DNA from: an uncultured Clostridia bacterium
Lineage (GTDB): Bacteria > Bacillota > Clostridia > Oscillospirales > Ruminococcaceae
DNA length: 9,612 nt
Reading direction: 5' to 3'
Assembly (NCBI GenBank): GCA_937871145.1
Contig: CALMXN010000290.1
Span: 1 to 9,612, forward strand
Both the position numbers and the translations under genes were made by a program. Below the pieces are notes generated by a model, which did not search any database, was not told the origin of the DNA, and saw only the letters and a list, made by a program, of their open reading frames with translations. Below, piece by piece: positions 7,303-9,612 of the stretch. Position 1 is the first letter of the stretch. Each line of letters starts with the position of its first letter.

Positions 7303-8583
7303 TTACTTAATAACAGCCTGTTCCTTGATAAAGTCAACAGTTTTGCCAACAGCAATATCCTTCTTGATATCCTCAACTGCTATATATGCCTTAACCTTTT
7401 CAACTTCCATCTTATAAGCTTCTGCAAGTTTAGCAAATTCAGCTTCTGCTTCTTCGTCTGAAGAAACAATATTTTCAATACTTGCAATCTTTTCAAGAGC
7501 AAGTCTTAATTTAACCTGATTTTCAGCCTGCTCTGCAAAAGTCTTTCTGAATGATTCCATTTCCATTCCTGTGTACTGAAGATACATTTCAATGTTCAAG
7601 CCCTGTGATGAAAGACGGTGTCCGAAATCGTTAACCATATCATCAATTCTGTGCTCGAACATAACTTCAGGAATTTCGCCAGTCATATTTTCAATAACTG
7701 TATCCATCAATTTTGTTTCAACTTCAGCATCAGCTTTGTTCTTTTCAGCTTCTTCAAGCTTAGTCTTAAGGTCAGCCTTAAGCTCGTCAACTGAATCGAA
7801 TTCTGTTGTGTCCTTTACGAAATCATTATCAATCTCAGGAAGTTCCTTTGCCTTGATTTCGCGGAGCTTAATCTTGAATACAACTGGCTTTCCAGCAAGT
7901 TCTTCAGCCTGGTATTCTTCTGGGAATGTTACATCAATATCAAATTCTTCACCGATATTGTGTCCAACAACTTTTTCTTCGAAGCCAGGGATAAACTGAC
8001 CGCTACCAAGTGAAAGACCGAAATCTTCAGCTTTTCCGCCTGGGAATGCAACATTGTCAAGGAAGCCTTCAAAGTCGATAACAACGTCATCGCCCATTTC
8101 AGCAGCTCTGTCCTCAACAGTAATCATTCTCATACCTTTTTGTCTGAGCTTTTCAATTTCAGCATCAACAGCTTCATCTGTTACATCATTGACAGTTTTT
8201 GTAACTTCTATTCCCTTATAATTTGAAACCTCAACCTCAGGCTTTGTGATGCATATTGCTTTGATAACAACACCATCTTCCTTTGAAATTGATTTAACAT
8301 CAACTTCAGGACGGTCAACAAACTCAATGCCAGCAGCTTCAACAGCTTCAGCAACAACCTGTGGATATATTGCATTTATAGCTTCATCGTAAAATACGCC
8401 TTCACCATAAGTCTTTTCGATCATTTTTCTTGTAGCTTTTCCCGGTCTGAACCCTGGTACATTAATCTTTTTCTTCTGCTTCTGGTATGCTTTTTCTACT
8501 GCTACATCAAAATCAGCAGCATTGATTTCAATTTCAAGTTCAACCTTATTTGTTTCCACTTTATTTGTTGATTTTAAATTCAT
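7303..8583 (-). CDS. tig: Trigger factor, ribosome-associated chaperone and peptidyl-prolyl isomerase
   Basis: Trigger factor docks beside the ribosomal exit tunnel, shields nascent chains and speeds proline isomerisation. The 426-residue protein has the three usual parts: ribosome-binding N-domain (about 1-130), FKBP-type isomerase domain (about 160-245, from GDDVVIDFEGF to KPVVFKIKLREIK) and helical C-terminal cradle (about 250-426). The ribosome-docking signature GFRPGK is at 44-49. It is followed by ATR, where many homologues have AP or similar, a mild variant. The start is firm: GGAGG (8592-8596) lies 8 bases before the ATG. It leads the tig-clpP-clpX operon from a promoter about 36-64 bases upstream and pairs nascent-chain folding with ClpXP degradation. 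Translation of clpP follows after 68 bases. Confidence 0.98.
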   Translation of the reverse strand: MNLKSTNKVETNKVELEIEINAADFDVAVEKAYQKQKKKINVPGFRPGKATRKMIEKTYGEGVFYDEAINAIYPQVVAEAVEAAGIEFVDRPEVDVKSISKEDGVVIKAICITKPEVEVSNYKGIEVTKTVNDVTDEAVDAEIEKLRQKGMRMITVEDRAAEMGDDVVIDFEGFLDNVAFPGGKAEDFGLSLGSGQFIPGFEEKVVGHNIGEEFDIDVTFPEEYQAEELAGKPVVFKIKLREIKAKELPEIDNDFVKDTTEFDSVDELKADLKTKLEEAEKNKADAEVETKLMDTVIENMTGEIPEVMFEHRIDDMVNDFGHRLSSQGLNIEMYLQYTGMEMESFRKTFAEQAENQVKLRLALEKIASIENIVSSDEEAEAEFAKLAEAYKMEVEKVKAYIAVEDIKKDIAVGKTVDFIKEQAVIK

Positions 8584-8618
8584 TTAAGAATCCTCCAGTA
8601 ATTATAAATATCCTTGCT

Positions 8619-8647
8619 ATTATAACATATGTCCTAAATATTTTCTA
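8619..8647 (-). promoter_or_regulatory. Probable extended -10 sigma-A promoter of tig-clpP-clpX
   Basis: On the minus strand a perfect TATAAT (8619-8624) is preceded by TGT, giving the extended -10 TGTTATAAT (8619-8627). A weak -35, TAGAAA (8642-8647, 4 of 6), stands 17 bases further up. A strong extended -10 commonly compensates for a poor -35. The start should be near 8612, leaving a leader of about 28 bases with the tig RBS. No CIRCE or CtsR operator is visible, so heat-shock control by those repressors is not indicated. Confidence 0.7.
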
Positions 8648-8680
8648 CACTTATAATTTTAAATTGACGCATTATCCAAA

Positions 8681-9367
8681 TTATTTAATTAATTTCGCCT
8701 CAAATTGTAGAATATCACTAGAAATTAATGAGTAACTGATTCCATCTCGGTCACCCTGTATAGCATAGCCACTGCTTTTGCCGTGTATATGCCCATAAAA
8801 GCATTCTTCAATATTATATTTATGAAGAACATCAAGTATTTCATAATTATAATCATTTGCATATAAAGGCGGATAATGAAGAAAAACAATGGGTCTTAAA
8901 TTTTCTTTTAAAGCTGATTTTATAGAGGCTTCAAGCCTTCCCGCCTCACGCAAAAGAACTTTTTTATCAGCAGGCTCCTCAGTTTCGTTAATCCAGCCTC
9001 TTGTTCCGCAAATTGCATAATCATTATACGCATAATGATTATTATTAAGAATGTTTAAAGTATTCAGTCCGTTTTCAGCAAAGAATATATCCATTTTGTT
9101 TTTTGTAGTCCACCAGAAATCGTGATTTCCTTTTAGCAAAATTTTTCTTCCCGGTAAAGAGTTTATATACTTGAAGTCTTCAAGTGATTGTTCAAGAGAT
9201 ATTCCCCATGAAGAGTCACCCGCAAGAACTACTGTATCCTCAGTAGTAATTTTGTTTAGCCAGTTTGTTTTTATTCTTTCAACATAGTTTTCCCAACCTG
9301 GAAAGACTTCCATCGATTTGTTTGTTGACAGCGATAAATGAAGATCGCTTATAGCATACAAAGCCAT
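8681..9367 (-). CDS. Calcineurin-like metallophosphoesterase (COG1768-like)
   Basis: The 228-residue protein has the complete set of two-metal ligands of the calcineurin-like superfamily: D8 and H10 in SDLH, D51 in AGDSSW, N81 and H82 in GNHD (80-83), H164 in LHYPP, and H193/H195 in GHIH (192-195). It should be a cytosolic metal-dependent phosphohydrolase, since no signal peptide or membrane segment is seen. The opening AISDLHLSLSTNKSMEVF and the segment LPGRKILLKGNHDFWW fit the COG1768 group of predicted phosphohydrolases, whose substrate I do not know. An in-frame GTG at 9398-9400 and an ATG at 9386-9388 lie upstream. I chose ATG 9365-9367 because AAAGGA (9376-9381) is 8 bases upstream and the conserved fold begins at once. 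It precedes tig by 97 bases with no terminator in the gap, so some read-through into tig is possible. Confidence 0.93.
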   Translation of the reverse strand: MALYAISDLHLSLSTNKSMEVFPGWENYVERIKTNWLNKITTEDTVVLAGDSSWGISLEQSLEDFKYINSLPGRKILLKGNHDFWWTTKNKMDIFFAENGLNTLNILNNNHYAYNDYAICGTRGWINETEEPADKKVLLREAGRLEASIKSALKENLRPIVFLHYPPLYANDYNYEILDVLHKYNIEECFYGHIHGKSSGYAIQGDRDGISYSLISSDILQFEAKLIK

Positions 9368-9375
9368 GTTTTTCG

Positions 9376-9386
9376 TCCTTTCCTCC
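9376..9386 (-). promoter_or_regulatory. RBS region that sets the phosphoesterase start
   Basis: The minus strand reads GGAGGAAAGGA. AAAGGA (9376-9381) is 8 bases from ATG 9365-9367, while GGAGG (9382-9386) is 14 bases away. The upstream in-frame ATG at 9386-9388 overlaps this site and so is unlikely to be the start. Confidence 0.65.
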
Positions 9387-9423
9387 ATAGAAATTTCCAC
9401 TTATAAGATGACAATTTCCGAAT

Positions 9424-9453
9424 ATAATAATCTTGTAAGAGGTTCTCTTACAA
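9424..9453 (-). promoter_or_regulatory. Candidate promoter of the phosphoesterase gene, overlapped by an inverted repeat
   Basis: On the minus strand there is TTGTAA (9448-9453, 4 of 6 to the -35 consensus), an 18-base spacer and TATTAT (9424-9429, 5 of 6 to the -10 consensus). It lies about 60 bases ahead of the chosen start codon. The match is moderate. The striking point is that the inverted repeat at 9433-9453 starts exactly at the -35 and fills most of the spacer, the usual place for a repressor site. Confidence 0.45.
9433..9453. repeat. 9-3-9 perfect inverted repeat, possible operator
   Basis: TTGTAAGAG, three bases, then CTCTTACAA: nine perfect pairs. With one bulged base the symmetry extends to 9431-9456. 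As RNA it would form a 9-bp hairpin with a tight 3-base loop, but the tail after it on the minus strand is mixed A/T rather than a T-run. An operator is therefore a better reading than a terminator. I do not recognise the protein that would bind it. Confidence 0.7.
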
Positions 9454-9557
9454 AGAGGGGGCTGTGCATGATGTACTAATTAGTCTGACAGTACAGCTGT
9501 CGACAATTAAGACAAATTGCCCGCAAGTGTATAAATTCAGAAATGTATTTAAGCACG

Positions 9558-9578
9558 TATCCCTAGTAATTAGGGATA
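9558..9578. repeat. 8-5-8 perfect inverted repeat
   Basis: TATCCCTA, five bases, then TAGGGATA. All eight pairs match. No T-run follows on either strand, so it does not look like an intrinsic terminator. It sits only a few bases from the hairpin at 9583-9610. Its role is unknown; it could be part of a 3' end structure, an operator or a remnant of a repeat element. Confidence 0.65.
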
Positions 9579-9582
9579 ACCC

Positions 9583-9610
9583 AAAAGCGTCTGCTGTAAA
9601 AAGCAGACGC
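9583..9610 (-). terminator. Terminator-like hairpin for a gene beyond the right edge
   Basis: GCGTCTGCT and AGCAGACGC form a perfect 9-bp GC-rich stem with a 6-base loop. On the minus strand it is followed by TTTT, then GGG. The stem is strong but the T-tract is short. It is most simply the terminator of a minus-strand gene lying past base 9612. A plus-strand role cannot be judged because the window ends two bases after the stem. Confidence 0.6.
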
Positions 9611-9612
9611 AT

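Larger units (their letters stand above)
9368..9612. other. Gene-free interval with several dyad structures
   Basis: No supportable gene lies in these 245 bases. From the right they hold the terminator-like hairpin (9583-9610), the 8-5-8 inverted repeat (9558-9578), and a cluster of small overlapping palindromes at 9475-9505: ACTAATTAGT at 9475-9484, GACAG-5-CTGTC at 9487-9501, and TGTCGACA at 9498-9505. Next come the operator-like dyad and promoter (9424-9453) and two direct copies of GGAAATT (minus strand) 21 bases apart at 9392-9398 and 9413-9419. The long untranslated region between the hairpins and the phosphoesterase has no known riboswitch signature that I recognise. Confidence 0.6.

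Noticed and set aside
7592..7999. A 135-codon plus-strand open frame opposite tig
   Set aside because: It is antisense to intact tig, serine-rich from complementing acidic codons, and has no ribosome binding site that I can see.
5221..8680. CIRCE or CtsR operators at tig, clpP or lon
   Set aside because: I looked in the three intergenic gaps for the CIRCE arms and for GGTCAAA heptads and found neither.
9433..9456. The 9-3-9 inverted repeat as an intrinsic terminator
   Set aside because: The minus-strand tail after the stem is GATTATTATATT, without a run of T, and the plus-strand tail is G-rich.
9401..9469. A 22-codon minus-strand frame starting ATG-CAC ahead of the phosphoesterase, as a possible leader peptide
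   Set aside because: It has no Shine-Dalgarno, overlaps the candidate promoter and dyad, and shows no attenuator-like codon run.
1..9612. tRNA, rRNA, CRISPR array, transposase or phage genes
   Set aside because: No cloverleaf-like sequence, regularly spaced repeat, or mobile-element protein was seen. The window is nearly filled by housekeeping genes on one strand.

Overview
The window looks like a piece of an AT-rich Gram-positive (Firmicutes) chromosome, most likely a Clostridia/Oscillospiraceae-type gut anaerobe. That placement rests on the gene order tig-clpP-clpX-lon-engB, strong GGAGG-type ribosome binding sites, a TrpR-like YerC protein and a COG1768-type phosphoesterase. It is inference from gene content; no database search was possible. 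Every gene lies on the minus strand, so transcription runs from high to low coordinates.

Reading in the direction of transcription: 9612-9368 is a gene-free stretch. It holds a terminator-like hairpin for a gene beyond the right edge, an unexplained 8-5-8 inverted repeat, and a probable promoter whose -35/spacer is covered by a near-perfect inverted repeat. A metallophosphoesterase follows (9367-8681). Next comes a proteostasis operon, tig (8583-7303), clpP (7234-6644) and clpX (6632-5361), with a probable extended -10 promoter before tig and a strong intrinsic terminator after clpX (5329-5356). A second unit starts from its own promoter (5287-5315): lon (5220-2803), engB (2777-2160) and lysA (2155-857). 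The last unit is yerC (782-486), whose stop overlaps the start of a YqeM-like methyltransferase (493 to beyond the left edge).

Functionally, trigger factor receives nascent chains at the ribosome exit, ClpXP and Lon degrade damaged or tagged proteins, and EngB helps assemble the 50S subunit, so the core of the window couples protein synthesis to quality control. LysA makes lysine from meso-diaminopimelate. YerC is a small putative DNA-binding regulator.

Most of the window is ordinary, conserved housekeeping DNA, and I see no sign of a new multi-gene system. The best anomaly is at the left edge. The methyltransferase frame carries an in-frame TGA (173-175), after which 57 further codons stay open and still look like the family. 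It is a nonsense mutation, a sequencing error or, less likely, a recoded codon. The second is the operator-like dyad over the phosphoesterase promoter.
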